This document shows, piece after piece, positions 1 to 11,810 of a DNA stretch of 64,000 nt; the stretch's first letter is position 1; each line of letters opens with the position of its first letter. The notes under the pieces were generated by a model. The model saw only the letters and a list, made by a program, of their open reading frames with translations. It did not search any database and was not told the origin of the DNA. Position numbers and translations under genes: made by a program. The DNA is from Centrapalus pauciflorus. Lineage: Eukaryota > Streptophyta > Magnoliopsida > Asterales > Asteraceae. The stretch lies in the NCBI GenBank assembly GCA_020465985.1, contig JAANYP010007201.1:434001-498000 (forward strand), read 5' to 3'.

Positions 1-3000
1 CGGCCCATACATCGGAATTCCTAACCCATCCTCGGCAGGCCATGCCTTTGCGACAGAGCCATCGTTATTTAGAAGAGCCATCAAATGCCTTGAAGAACCT
101 TGCCGTTGGATCAGTTGAAACATTCCTTTGGAGCCAAGTGAATTAGCCACACACTGATTCCTGTACTCCTCATCAACTACAAAAACAGTGTTAGTGGTGG
201 GATCATAAAGCTGCTCCCCGTTTTCACGTCTTCTTAAGCAGCTGAAGACCGTTGCATGTATTGCCGCAACACTCTTATCGACGTTTGTGTTGTTTATTTT
301 TGGTACTAGATGCTTGTCAGCTCGATTGCACAGGTACTCTTGGATAGTTCTGATATTTTTAATATACTTTACATACTTATTCTTTGCAGGATCTAGAGTC
401 ATATACTTTGCACGAACTGCAAATCTTTCCATGTGTTTGTCCTCATTTGTGATGTATATCATGAACGGAATGATCGATGGATGTTTCTTCATTAACCCCA
501 TCTATGTATCGAGAAAAAACTGTATCAGGCATCAAATTTAGCAACAAATATCTAAAATGGAAAAAACATCCAGACTTTTTACTGCATACCACAAAGTTAA
601 GGCTCAAGTGAACACCCTCCACAATGACTGATTCGTTCCGTTCTTCCCATGCAGTGATAAGTCGATCAAGACTATCAATGACCATCTCACTCTGTGCCTT
701 GAATCCCTCAATGGCCATTTGCTTAGGGCCAATCAAGTCAACTGTAGTAGATCTAGAACCTTCCTTGAGTGCTGGTTCGGTTGTGGAAGGATCATCAAAA
801 GGAACACTCTTTGATTGTGATTTAGGCGAAACGTTGACCTCTTTCTTAGCTTTTTTCTTGGCCTTGGCTTCAGAAACAGCCACTGGATCGAGATGTTCCC
901 CTGCATGGTAAGTAGAAGACCATAGAAGGGGATTTTGCTTTTCATCAACAAAGCTCCTCATCATATGTCGAATAGAATCTGTAGATATAACAGTCGTGAT
1001 TCCTAACCTGCTAGCCTGCAAATTAAATGGAGGGATCAAAGTCTAGATAATGAAGTTCAAGAGTAAGCACGTTACAGGGTATGCACTGGTTACATGAAAA
1101 ATCATCAGTTCTTAAATTGTTTACGATGAAATTTCCAAAGAGAAGTATGATTACAGTATTACATATAAGAACTCATAAGGTCAATGATCATCCTTGCCTA
1201 CTACACATGATGCCTGGAAGAATTACTAATGCTAACTACATAAGAAAAAAATGTATATCTAAGTCCAAGAATAAGTTCAGGAATCTTGCAAGTATAAGAT
1301 CAAGAAGACGTTTAAATACGTTAGGACACAGAAGATAACAAGGCAAAGATACAAAGATACAGATCTGATTTTTATTCAATAACTCATCCATTTAGAGAAA
1401 CAAAATGCTTAAGGAGCAAGATGGTATATACTATATTGGTATACCAGCAAAGCCGATAATGTAGATTTGCCACATCCACTAGTACCACAGAGTAGCACGG
1501 TCACAGATTCCTTCCTTTCCCGAATTCTGAAAGAAGGCAAAAAGTATTTAATCTTCAATGTAAGTACCCACCTTGGTCATGCTTGAAAACACAAACACGA
1601 TCGTTTTGCTTTTTAAGAAAGTACAACAATTGCAAAGTGTTGACCATAAAGATCAGGACTGGCTCCAAAAACCCTATATGATTAAAACCACCCAACAGAA
1701 GAACATCATCCCTCCAAAGCCTTTTATCCAAACTAGTTAGGATGCATACAAATAAAGAGGAAAGAAACATGTATATCATATGTAATAGCCGACTTTAGAA
1801 CATGAAGCATTATAATTCACATGTCACATGCATACAATAAATTGCTACTCGCATGTTAAAATAAGAATTTAAGCAAACAATATGCATAACCTAATCGTGT
1901 CTAACCAGCTTTCACATCTTCTTTAGAATAAACATCAGTATAAAATATAACTGCAAACAACCAAAAAGGAAAGTACTACTATGCCTCCAAATGCTGCTAC
2001 GTGTACTACAGTAGTCATGAGTTCATTGGAAGCTAAGTATACAGATACACAAGATGTTCCTGAAAAAGAAATTTGGACTTTAATAAAGTCAAATTGTAAC
2101 CTTTTTTCTTCCTACCGACATGCCGAACAATGTGAGTAATGCAACAGGCTTCACCTCCAAATGCTCCCAGATGGAACAGACACAAAGTTACGGCGCAAGA
2201 TATCTCAAAAATACGAACATTTATGTGGGACAAGCATGCAAGATAAGATTCTCACGCAACCATGAGTAGATAAAGTACATAACTACCGCACAAATGGAAA
2301 AGGCCGTACAAGAAAATCCATCTGTCACTAATAAAAATGTTTAATATGTTCATCATATTTGAATGTACAGCATGAATAATAACACCAAATTAAACAGTTA
2401 TGTGGAACTAGATATACCTGCATGCTAAAACAAAATCAGCCCTCTGATTAAGACCAACATACTTGTATTCAGACAGAGCATCACACACAACATCTATGAA
2501 CAACCTCCTTTTGATAATAATAGTCGTGCGCTTTTTGTATGATTCAAAGGGTTTGATATTTGCTTTCTCTGAATCCACATGTTTGCTTCCGTCCAATGTT
2601 TCAGACTGATTATAAGTGTCACAACTATTATCTTTCAGAGGATGGACTTTCAAGAAATCCTTCCCCCATCGAATCACACCTATATCAGCTGAAGTGTCCT
2701 CTATGCATTTATTCCTCAAGATTTCAAAAACCCTTTGGCTTATCTGTCAGAAAATAACATCATATTCAGAGAACAACTTACCATAATCATAAGAGACCAT
2801 GATGAATCTCTGCATTTGATTCTTGGTAAAAGTGGTTAGATTACATAAAAAAAATTGATCATCTGATACAAATAAAATAGAAATGGATTTTGAAACAACT
2901 CTAAAGAAAATTCTATTTAGGATCTAAGAAGATTGGGGGCAATATGTCAAATCCCAGACAAGTCGCTATCTTGGTGAAAGGGGGAAAAACATCTCTTTCA

Positions 3001-3299
3001 ATCCAACAGTAAGAGATTCATGAAGATCTAACTTACTTTACAAGAAGAAGGAAAAAAAAAAACTACATCGAAACTAGAATTTCAATTTAACTACATGATC
3101 ACAAATAGTGATTCAGTTTCGACGAACATAAGGAGAGATTAAATTAGTAAACCTTGAAGGCGTGACGTGCTTTACAACCCATCAACTGCAAAGTGCTCTG
3201 AAGAACAGGACGAGTGTATCTAAACGACGATTCTTCGTTCCCTTTCGTTTCTTCATCTTCCTCCACAACTATGTAGAGCAATTTCGCTATTTCCGTCAT
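1..3299 (-). CDS. LPA1-like P-loop NTPase (2-phosphoglycerate kinase-related), 3' end outside the window
   Basis: Five exons were read on the minus strand: 3153-3299 (ATG at 3297-3299), 2418-2743, 1445-1526, 590-1015 and 1-501. All junctions have GT..AG borders and keep phase, giving 494 residues before the window edge. The N-terminus has the TRPVLQSTLQLMGCKARHAF segment typical of plant LPA1 homologs. A Walker A motif GTSGCGKS lies at residues 172-179, followed by ISTDSIRHMM and VEGVHLSLNFV, which mark the 2-phosphoglycerate kinase-like nucleotide-binding fold. Low phytic acid 1 genes affect seed inositol hexakisphosphate; the exact reaction is not settled, so a kinase role is inferred from the family. 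The family is usually about 700 residues, so roughly the last 200 lie beyond base 1. Family assignment is firm; exon borders are fairly firm. Confidence 0.93.
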
Positions 3300-3631
3300 T
3301 TCCTCGGTTGCCCTATTCCATGATCGTCGACATATTTATATAAAATAACTTAAAAGAATAATCCAATACGTTTCAAACTTGGCGACAAAATAGAAAAAAA
3401 ACAAGGGATTAGCGTTTACAATAAAAACAATGGGCGAAAACCCGAAAGCATAAATTCCTTACGTGGGTGATAAAATGAGTGAAAGATAGATTAGGGGTCA
3501 GAAGGAATTATGAATCGCCATTTCAATTGATTGTTATAGGCGGAAGAAGAAGAAGAAGAAAGGCTCCATGGCGATCTCCTCCTCATTGCTCTGCCACCTG
3601 CTTCCACGCATCACCGCCTTCAGCAGCCACG

Positions 3632-3682
<51 letters not shown>

Positions 3683-3740
3683 GATTTGTTGACTTTCTCG
3701 GAGATCTATTGACGATTTTCCATTCGACCGACTCTTTAAC
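3300..3740. promoter_or_regulatory. Upstream region of the LPA1-like gene with CT microsatellite and short opposing ORF
   Basis: This is the 5' flank of the minus-strand LPA1-like gene and its likely promoter/leader. It holds a purine run (gaagaagaagaag, 3543-3560) and a (CT)n tract at about 3634-3680, both common in plant 5' leaders. A plus-strand ORF of 57 codons starts at 3568 in good ATG context and begins MAISSSLLCHLLPR, then runs through the CT repeat as Leu-Ser repeats. No downstream exons were found for it. Confidence 0.35.
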
Positions 3741-5280
3741 GTAAAAAATTGAATTTATAGCTCTTTTTTTTTTTTTTAACCTTTTATCATGCCTACCACC
3801 ATATCAATTTTACATTATCTTGTATATTGGAATTTGTAATTTATATGTCTATTCTTTATATACAATAACATAGAATCATTTTAGTATTTTATCATAAAAG
3901 ATAAATACAACTTTTTGTTTCTGAAATAAAAGATAAATATAACTCATAAATATAAAGAATAATTTCATATATATCTTTGTAAATTTTAAGTACTTGCGAA
4001 TTTTCTTATTAAATACATATATGTATCCATATAAACTTATAAATCTCACATATACATAGAATTGACTATTTTAAATTTAATTTATCATTTAAAAAATATA
4101 AGATATCATTTTCTTAATTAATTTATTATTGAACTAAATTAGAAATGATATTCACTTATTTTTTTAAATTTATTTTTGTTGGGATTTAATATGGTAGTTT
4201 AAGTATAAAAATAAATTAAATTAGAAAATATTATTATATATTTTTTTAATGATAAAATAAATTTAAAATAGTCATTTGGATATATATGTGATATTTAAAG
4301 ATTTAGAATGATATATATGTAATAAGAAATTTTACAAGAATATATGCGTAACATATAAGTTTACAATGATATATATGAAATTCTCTCTTAATATAAAATC
4401 AAATCTAGATCATCATATCTATATATTTAATTAGCCATTAATTTATTAAACCATAATAAATCTGTATATTATATTATCTTCATTTATCTATATATCTAAA
4501 TAAAAAAAATTTATGTTTATCTAATTATTAAAATATCTTAAGATACACAAATACTATACGACTTTATTAAATTTTTTACTAAAAGATAATTTGTTAAATC
4601 ATAGTTCATATCATTTTTATTTTTTGTAATAAATATATAATTATATGTTATATATAAATTAAAATATGAAATTATATCAATTAGAATATATAAATTTATA
4701 AATATAAGAATATTTACTATTCATATTTTTTAATAAAACTAAAAAAATAATAATTACTAATAATAACAAAGTTAATACTTATTCATTTTCACGTAAATAG
4801 TTCTGACATTGATAAAATATAAAAGTTAAAAGCATTCCTATTTTGATTGTCTAACAAATTGGTTGGCACAAGTTTTATAATTTTAGGGATCATATTTTAA
4901 ATGTCTAAAATAATTTTGGGTGATACTATTCTCACCACATTTTATCTATTTCTACCCCATAATCATTATTGTATTATTAAAAACCAAATTTTAATAATTA
5001 ATTAATTAATTTTGGTCAATTGAAAATGACAGATTTTTAGTCTAACTAACCATCATCTTTTTATGTTTTCAATAACCAATCAACTTTTACTCAGATTTTA
5101 TTATATCAACTTCCAATACAAAGTATTGAATAACCTTGGAACAAAAATACCTCAACCAACAACATAAATCAGAACTATTACATGGATAAACAAACATAAT
5201 AACAACAGATTTAACTCATCAATTTAATCCAAATCAGAACTAAGTTCTCACAGTAAGTACAAGTCTTGATGTATTTATTC
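3741..5280. other. AT-rich spacer with a decayed inverted-repeat element
   Basis: No gene was seen. The segment at about 3955-4390 has ends resembling inverted copies (aatttcatatatat at the left, atatatatgaaattctct at the right). These resemble the ends of the 1,025-bp foldback at 27408-28432, so this is probably an old, diverged relative. The rest is anonymous AT-rich DNA. Confidence 0.35.
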
Positions 5281-5333
5281 AAAATTACAATTCCGTCGCA
5301 GGTATTATGTGGCGGCGGTGGCGGTGGGGGGAT

Positions 5334-5368
<35 letters not shown>

Positions 5369-5640
5369 CAAGGTTGTTCTTACCTGGGTGGTGACGGCCG
5401 ATGACGTGGTGGCGGCGGCGTGGCTGTGAGAGAGGGAGGGAGAGGCGGCGACGGCGGCGTGAGCGTGAGAGAAAGGGAGAGGCGGCAGCGGCCGAAGGAT
5501 GGAGAAGGATGGCGGAGAGCATCTGAAGTCATCCGAGGCGGAGAGCATCCGAAGTGAGAGAGGTCCGAAGTCATCCGAAGTGAGAGAGGCGGAGAGGAGA
5601 AGGATGGCGACAGGCGGCACAACAAAACAGAATCAAAATT
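5281..5640. other. GC-rich low-complexity island with GA and GGC repeats
   Basis: This island is sharply more GC-rich than its surroundings. It contains a (GA)n tract at about 5333-5366, several ggcggc runs and internally repeated tccgaagt/gagagagg blocks. All frames are low complexity and no protein family is recognisable. A minus-strand CCCAG/GTAAGAA splice-donor match sits at 5389/5390. It may be a transcribed first exon, a transposon-borne GC island or neither. Confidence 0.3.
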
Positions 5641-5919
5641 TCCGGTTTTGGAAATCTAGAATTCAAACCCGTCCAAAGTCTAAATGGTTTTGTGTTTCGA
5701 TTTTGGTTTTCCATTTTTTTCGGTTTCGATTCGGTAAACACCCCTATCATTTTTTAAAAGACACCTCTATTTTATTCCAATTTATCTTGCACTTAGAGGT
5801 GTAAACCAGTTAGAGTATGAAATCAACTTGCTTCAAGCTTGGCTCATGATTCAATTTTCAGGCTCGAGTTTAGTTCGGACTCGGTTCGCTATTATATAAA
5901 ATTATTATTTTTATTAGCT

Positions 5920-5927
<8 letters not shown>

Positions 5928-6004
<77 letters not shown>
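5928..6004. repeat. (TA)n microsatellite
   Basis: About 37 uninterrupted TA units directly abut the left end of the MITE at 6009-6381. A shorter TA run also follows the right end of that MITE. Confidence 0.95.
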
Positions 6005-6008
<4 letters not shown>

Positions 6009-6381
6009 GGTTCGGAAGAGTACCACCCAAATGCAGCGCACCAGAAGGTACCGCCTTTAAAAAAAACTTTTTAAATTTTTTTTTTCATAAACATGTTTTA
6101 ATTAACATTATGAAGATCATATGTAAATTTCAGATACATTCACATCTCCTAGCTCCTAAAAAATGATGTGAACACACACTTACATAATTTTGAAGACATG
6201 TGAACATGCATTTATGTGATGTGTGTTTTCATGCACTTAGAGTGTTCGGATTTGCGTGAAATTTACATATGATCTGTGTAATGTTAATTAGAACATGTTC
6301 ATGGAAAAAAATTTCAAAAAAAATTCTTTTAAGGATGGTACCTTCTGGTGCGCTGCATTAGAGGTGGTACTCACTTGAACC
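6009..6381. mobile_element. MITE, microsatellite-associated family, copy 1
   Basis: A 373-bp element with terminal inverted repeats of about 45 bp. The left arm contains ggttcggaagagtaccaccc and gcagcgcaccagaaggtacc; the right arm is its near-perfect reverse complement. It has no ORF. Both sides are TA repeats, so the target duplication could be TA or hidden in the repeat. Other copies or fragments are at 8533-8906, 9033-9110, 19638-20000, 30505-30934 and 37624-37932. Confidence 0.85.
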
Positions 6382-6659
6382 TAAATCTATATATATATAT
6401 ATATTAAATCTTTTATTTTCAAGATTTATTATATATGTATTTAATTTAACTATATAATATATGTGGTTTTTATTATATTATTTATTTTATGTAAGCTAGT
6501 TTAGGCTCGTTTAAACTCTCGGTCTTGATAACTAAAGCTTGAGTTTGAACACCTTTATTAAATGAGCTCAAAATGAAGCTCAAGTTCGTTTAACTCGAAT
6601 TATTTTTAAATTTTTAACGAGTTAATCTTGATTTTATTGACTCACTTACATTCTTATCT

Positions 6660-7267
6660 ACATTATTTCAATTAAGAGATTAAAATCACAACCACTTAAC
6701 TGAATGTTCATCTCGTAGGCAAAAAGCATTTAGGGAGAAATCAGTATTAATTCATATTATTAAATCACGAATATAAACGTTTGTAACTCTAGTGACCCAC
6801 ATATTATGTGAATATTTTTAATAAAAATTATTAATAAAAACAAATATAAACTAAAAAATAAAAAGGACATTTGAAATATTTATTATTATGCGGAATATAA
6901 TATGTCAAAATAAAGGACAAATTAACTAAAATTCAAGAGTATTGGTGTTTCATGGTTTTGTAAATGCAATATTTTTTTATAACAAACATTTAAAAAAAGG
7001 ATTTGATAATTGATTTGATTATTTAAAAAAACATTCCACAAATTAACCTTGAATCCAAACGTCTCATAAATCTTCAATTGACAATCACCCAAATATTTAA
7101 AAAAAAAGGATATATACTTCATATTCTCACAAGATATTGAGACAATTTTATAATTGATTTGATTATTAATTGCCAAGATTCTATTTATTTAGTCTAAAGC
7201 CACAAACTTTATATAGTTAGTGGCATCAAAGTTGCTTTATTGTTTGATCCATCAATATTAATAAAAA
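6660..7267. other. AT-rich spacer
   Basis: No gene was seen. The motif gacccacatattatgtgaat near 6791 resembles the 3' hairpin of the Helitrons in this window, but no complete element could be delimited. The short ORF on the minus strand at 6922-7176 has AT-driven composition and no recognisable domain. Confidence 0.3.
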
Positions 7268-7571
7268 GGGGTAAAACCATACAACAGTAACCTACTTTTA
7301 AAAATTTATCAATATGGTACATCTACTTTTTTAAATATCGATATGGTACATGTACTTTAATTTTTGATACCGATATGGCCATATTTGTAATAGACCCCTG
7401 TTTTTCATACCATTAGAACCGTGTTTCGTATGTAAAAACCGGGCTCTATTATGTAGAATGACCATATGGATACTGAAAATTAAAGTACACGTACCATATA
7501 GACAATTGAAAAAGTAGACGTACCATATCGATACATTTTCAAAAGTATGTTGCTATTGTATGACTTTACCC
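7268..7571. mobile_element. Foldback MITE family B, copy 1 (304 bp)
   Basis: The ends are ggggtaaaaccatacaacag and its approximate complement tgttgctattgtatgacttt followed by accc. Most of the element can fold back on itself, with a centre containing aaaaaccgggctctat. It is closely similar along its whole length to 24283-24588. The flanks are AT-rich (atattaataaaaa on the left, atattaaaaaa on the right), so an exact target duplication is not readable here. Confidence 0.8.
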
Positions 7572-8532
7572 ATATTAAAAAAAAGGTAAGCTATTTGTGC
7601 ATGCCCAATTAAACATGTCCTATTCAAGATTCATTAGGACAAATCAATTAGCAAGCCTTTCATATTAGATCAAGTATTGGGCCCTTTAATAAGCTAATGA
7701 CCGTAGGTCCTTGAAAATGACCTAAAAAAGTGTTTTTCACACACATTGGCGGTTTGTTTTTTCCATCCATAATTGATTGGTTTCTAATGATAAGTTAATT
7801 GGGATAGCCGGATGTATATATATCATTCATTTATTCATAGGACGTGTAATTGTCTAAAACTAAAACAAAATAAAGACTTGGACCAAATAGTGTTGGTGTC
7901 ATACCTTATCAATTCAACTAAGGTCTTGGTTTTTTTCTCACCTGTACAAATTGGATTAGACTGAACCAAACGAGAACGAAACTGATTTGTATCAGTTCCG
8001 TCATAAAATGTGTGCTAGTTTGACAATTTGCCAGTTACAACATGACTTTTACAAATCTTAAATTGTGCATTTGGGTATCATAACAACTAATGCACAATTA
8101 ACTGTACGTAAAATATTGTTTTGGTATTTTTATTATTTCTTATTTAGGCTTTACAAATAATATATATCATATTGATGACAAATTAAAAAACCTTCAAAAT
8201 CCAAATTTATTTTTCAAAAAGTAAGGGAACATTAATACACTATTTCAACTTAAAAGGAATATTCAAAGTGAAAAAGTGGGTACTCCGGGACCAATTCTGC
8301 CATTTTGGCATCGAATTTCTTCTTATATTTGTTTATTTGCCACTAAATTGTTGGGAATAAAACAATTCACAATTAAATAAAAATGTTGCTGCAACTGAGT
8401 GTTCAAACAAAAACGAAAAATCGAGTCGGACCACTTCATTCAAAAACGAAAAAACTAAAACTGACATACACCAGGACGGTTTGGTATTTACTTTTAGAAA
8501 ATTTTGGGTAACCGAACTTATATATATAATAT
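7572..8532. other. AT-rich spacer, no gene seen
   Basis: No exon-like segment, RNA gene or complete mobile element could be supported. The minus-strand ORF at 8333-8566 extends toward the MITE end and has no recognisable domain. Confidence 0.4.
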
Positions 8533-8906
8533 GGTTCGAAAGAGTACTACTCATTATGCAGCGCACCAGTTGGTACCACTTTTAAAAAAACTTTTTTCAA
8601 ATGTTTTTTTTTCATAAACATGTTTTAATTAACATTATGAAAATAATATGTAAATTTCACATACATTCAAATCTCTTAGCTCATAAAAAATGATGTGAAT
8701 GTACACTTACATATACTTAAATATATGTAAACGTGTATTTATGTGATGCGTGATTTCATGCACTTAGAGTGTTTGAATTTGCGTGAAATTTATATATCAT
8801 CTGTGTAATGTTAATTGAACTATGTTTATGAAAAAGAATTCAAAAAAATAATTTTAAGTGTGGTACCTTCGGGTGCGTTTTGTAATAGGTGGTACTCACT
8901 TGAACC
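8533..8906. mobile_element. MITE, microsatellite-associated family, copy 2
   Basis: A 374-bp copy of the element at 6009-6381, in the same orientation and colinear throughout (gcagcgcaccagttggtacc at the left; ggtaccttcgggtgcg and tactcacttgaacc at the right). It is preceded by tatatataat and followed by a long compound microsatellite. Confidence 0.85.
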
Positions 8907-8910
8907 TAAA

Positions 8911-8947
8911 TCTATACATACATACATACATACATACATACATACAT

Positions 8948-9027
<80 letters not shown>
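8911..9027. repeat. Compound microsatellite (CATA)n-(CA)n-(TA)n
   Basis: A CATA tetranucleotide run (about 8911-8964) passes into CA (to about 8980) and then TA (to about 9026). It is sandwiched between a complete MITE copy and a fragment of the same family at 9033-9110, which begins gggttgagtatcatatc and contains ggtaccgaaggtacc. Confidence 0.95.
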
Positions 9028-9032
<5 letters not shown>

Positions 9033-9133
9033 TGGGTTGAGTATCATATCTTTTGTAGGGTACCGAAGGTACCATTCAAAATGAAAGTTTTTAAAAAGAA
9101 TTGACTTAAAAATGTATAAAATAACATTATAAG

Positions 9134-9269
9134 TAGGGGTGACAAATCTGGTTCATTAAAATAACATCATTTTTTGGAATTTTATTTTTTCACAAAATTT
9201 ATGTTCTACCACGGGTCATTTTGATCGATTCGCTCATTTGACTCGTTGGGGCGAAATTGTCATCCCTTA
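9134..9269. mobile_element. Short hAT-like MITE (taggggtgacaa ends)
   Basis: It starts taggggtgacaaatctgg and ends gcgaaattgtcatccctta, forming imperfect terminal inverted repeats. Elements with similar ends lie at about 12257-12470, 13905-14105 and 25970-26330. The termini resemble plant hAT MITEs. No clean 8-bp duplication was found, so superfamily assignment is tentative. Confidence 0.5.
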
Positions 9270-9841
9270 TGACATCCACATTGGCGGGTGAGAAACCAAT
9301 AGACCTTTATAATGGTGAGGTAACTCTCTCCCAACATGACGCGTCTGAGAATGAAAACAAAACCGTACACACCTTGTTATGTTATACTTGAATGGTCGCC
9401 CCTATTATACCTCTAAACCCGGCTATGCATAAAGAAAAACGACACGTGACAAATATAGTTTTGTATTATTGTATATAAAGATTATAAATAATTATAGCTG
9501 CTTTAAAAAGATTGTGCGCCCTTTCATATATGTATTATTTAAATCTTTAAGACAACAACGATTAAAAACATATAAATGTACAAGTTATATCACATGAAAA
9601 TAAAAATAAAATTTATTAATAACATTATGAATACCCCTTTGGTCGCATTGTTCACATTCTTTGATACTTATATCCGAATTCCAGTTGAAATCAATCGAGT
9701 TCTTATGCTAAAGAATATATAAATGTTTGATTTTATATCCCTCTAATATTCAATAAGTATTAGACAATTATAATTATTTTTCCTTTCTTTTTTTGGTGGT
9801 AAAAGAAAATCTATTGTTACAATTTCATTTATACCATACTA
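9270..9841. other. AT-rich spacer, no gene seen
   Basis: Anonymous sequence. A short gacacgtgacaaatatag stretch near 9440 resembles the subterminal part of Helitrons in this window, but no complete element was seen. Confidence 0.35.
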
Positions 9842-10750
9842 CTAGCTAGTTTATTAAACCATGTATTAAACGGGTATTATAAAAAACCTACTTATTTTTT
9901 AGAATATAAATTTATAAATAGTTAAATAAACAAATATTAAAATTTTTTGTGAGAAAAATTCAATAAATATGACATATATCTAGTTTATCAAAATTTAAAT
10001 TCTGCATTAACATTTATAATGTATTTCAACTATAAAGTTTTATATTCGATCAAAATATAAGACGCCATGAAAAAATTTACTATAAACTTTCAACGTATAT
10101 TTAACTTTATTTTTATACGCATGTGAGATTCATTCAATATAAAAAAAAGCTAAAAAATATGTATGCTCGATTTAAATTTTACATATAAACATTAAACTCA
10201 GCAAAAAAAATTTTCAAAAAATATAGTTTGATACAATAAGATTAATTATTAATTTTTTTCAAAATAAGAAAAAACCAAATTATGTAATCTAAATCTGGTT
10301 TATATAAAATAACATAAACACTATTGCCTTTAGTGGAAATATTTTCTAATTTTAAATTTTTAGTTCTCAAAGAACGTTGGATGTCACTATACATAAATAA
10401 AATGAGCCCTCAAATTATTACTATAGATAATATTTATTTTTTTATACCGAGAAAATATCAGATTTGAAAGAAATATTATTATATTTTTTAATTTAAAATT
10501 AAACACCAAATATAATTTTTTTTCTATCATAAAAATAATTTTAAATTACTATTTGAATATTTGAATATTTTTCTTTTTATGATGTGGATTAAATATGAAA
10601 GTATATTAAATAGATTGTATATTTTTCTTTTGAATAATGAATTAAAAGAATTAGAAATCTAATTATGAAAAAAGATAGAAAATCAAAAGTATAAAGACAT
10701 GAGTGAGTGACACGTGACATGAAAAATTCCATTTTATTAATATATATAGA
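9842..10750 (-). mobile_element. Non-autonomous Helitron, minus orientation
   Basis: Read on the minus strand, the 5' end is TCTATATATATTAATAAAAT at 10750, preceded by A. The 3' end is a hairpin-like segment (cccgtttaatacatgg) followed by taataaa and CTAG at the left border, 9842-9849; two adjacent CTAG copies leave the exact end open by 4 bp. A TC start, a subterminal hairpin and a CTAG terminus without TSD are the Helitron signature. The interior is AT-rich and non-coding. The segment ending at 24008 is a related copy. Confidence 0.65.
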
Positions 10751-11470
10751 TAGATATAAATATAGAAGAAACCCGTATCCCTTTTTGAATTTTCATAATA
10801 AATAAACATTTTAAACTATCATTAAAATATTGACATAAATGAAAACAATTAAACAATTATTGCAAACGTAACTATGGTCAAACTTGAATTGACTAGCTGA
10901 TTATGAAACTTTGGATGACAAATTAAGTACTTATAAAACCATAAATTCATGAGTTCTTATCGATGCTTCCATAAAACAAGTGAATGGAAACCCCCTAAAA
11001 GATTAACGGTCTTTGATGTTATATTTGATATTTATATAAAACAACAATTATATTATATATTTATCATATAATTATTAATATCTTCTAAGTAAACGATATA
11101 ATAAAATGAGAAACTCTAGGTTAGCGTGATGATGGATTTTTATATTGCAAGGCCAGCATATTTTAAATGTTTTTTTAATACACGGTAGATTATTACATTT
11201 TACATGGAATGTTTGTTAGATTTCCCGCGTTAGGTTTAAAGTGAAAAGTTGCACCGTGTTAGGTGGGCTCCCATTAATGACAAAAGGCCCAAAACTATTG
11301 ATCAACGGCCAATTATTGAAAATGTCAATATATGGGTTCAAAAAGATACCCATGAGAATTGACTGTACCAATAGTACCCTTTCAAAACCACAATATTAAA
11401 AAAATAAGGGTTAAGATCAAAAGTTGAAGATTTCATGCGATCCTTTTTTTTAGCTGCAATGGTATTTTCG
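10751..11470. other. AT-rich spacer, no gene seen
   Basis: No exon, RNA gene or complete element was recognised. A slightly less AT-rich patch at about 11215-11420 has no coding signature. Confidence 0.35.
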
Positions 11471-11479
11471 TAATAACAA

Positions 11480-11810
11480 CGACCATTCACAACACTTATA
11501 AATTGATCATTCACAACATTTATTTGATTATTCACAATATTTATTTGATTATTCACAATTTTTCAACACTTATTTGATCATTCACAACACATATCTGATC
11601 ATTCACAATAATTATTTAATTATTTACAATTCTTCAATACTTATTTGATATTCATAAGAATTATTTGACCATTCACAATACTTATTTTATCATTCGTCAG
11701 ACTAATTCAATTATTATTTGATAATTTATCATAATATATTGATAATTTGATCATTCGCCCTGATGTTATATGATCATTCACAACGCTTATTTTGATTATT
11801 CGCCCTGATG
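11480..11810. repeat. Degenerate minisatellite (core ttgatcattcacaac)
   Basis: About a dozen imperfect copies of a phrase like ttgatcattcacaacactta recur at roughly 22-30 bp spacing. The last part switches to gattattcgccctgatg. The short minus-strand ORF over it encodes NNQIN-type repeats and is a by-product of the repeat. Confidence 0.6.

Larger units (their letters stand above)
5790..6655. mobile_element. Old hAT-like element interrupted by a TA microsatellite and a MITE
   Basis: The left part (about 5790-5925) reads gaggtgtaaaccagtt and then ggctcgagtttagttcgg. The right part (about 6490-6655) holds ggctcgtttaaactc and gctcaagttcgtttaactcg. These gctcg-rich arms resemble the element at 57003-57436. 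Between them lie the TA tract and the MITE at 6009-6381, so the MITE appears to have inserted into this older element. No TSD could be read. Confidence 0.45.

Noticed and set aside
5211..5804. Four overlapping ORFs with Ser-Leu or Pro-rich composition
   Set aside because: They are products of GA and GGC repeats; the different frames are equally open.
11338..11556. Minus-strand ORF with NNQIN repeats
   Set aside because: Produced by the degenerate minisatellite.
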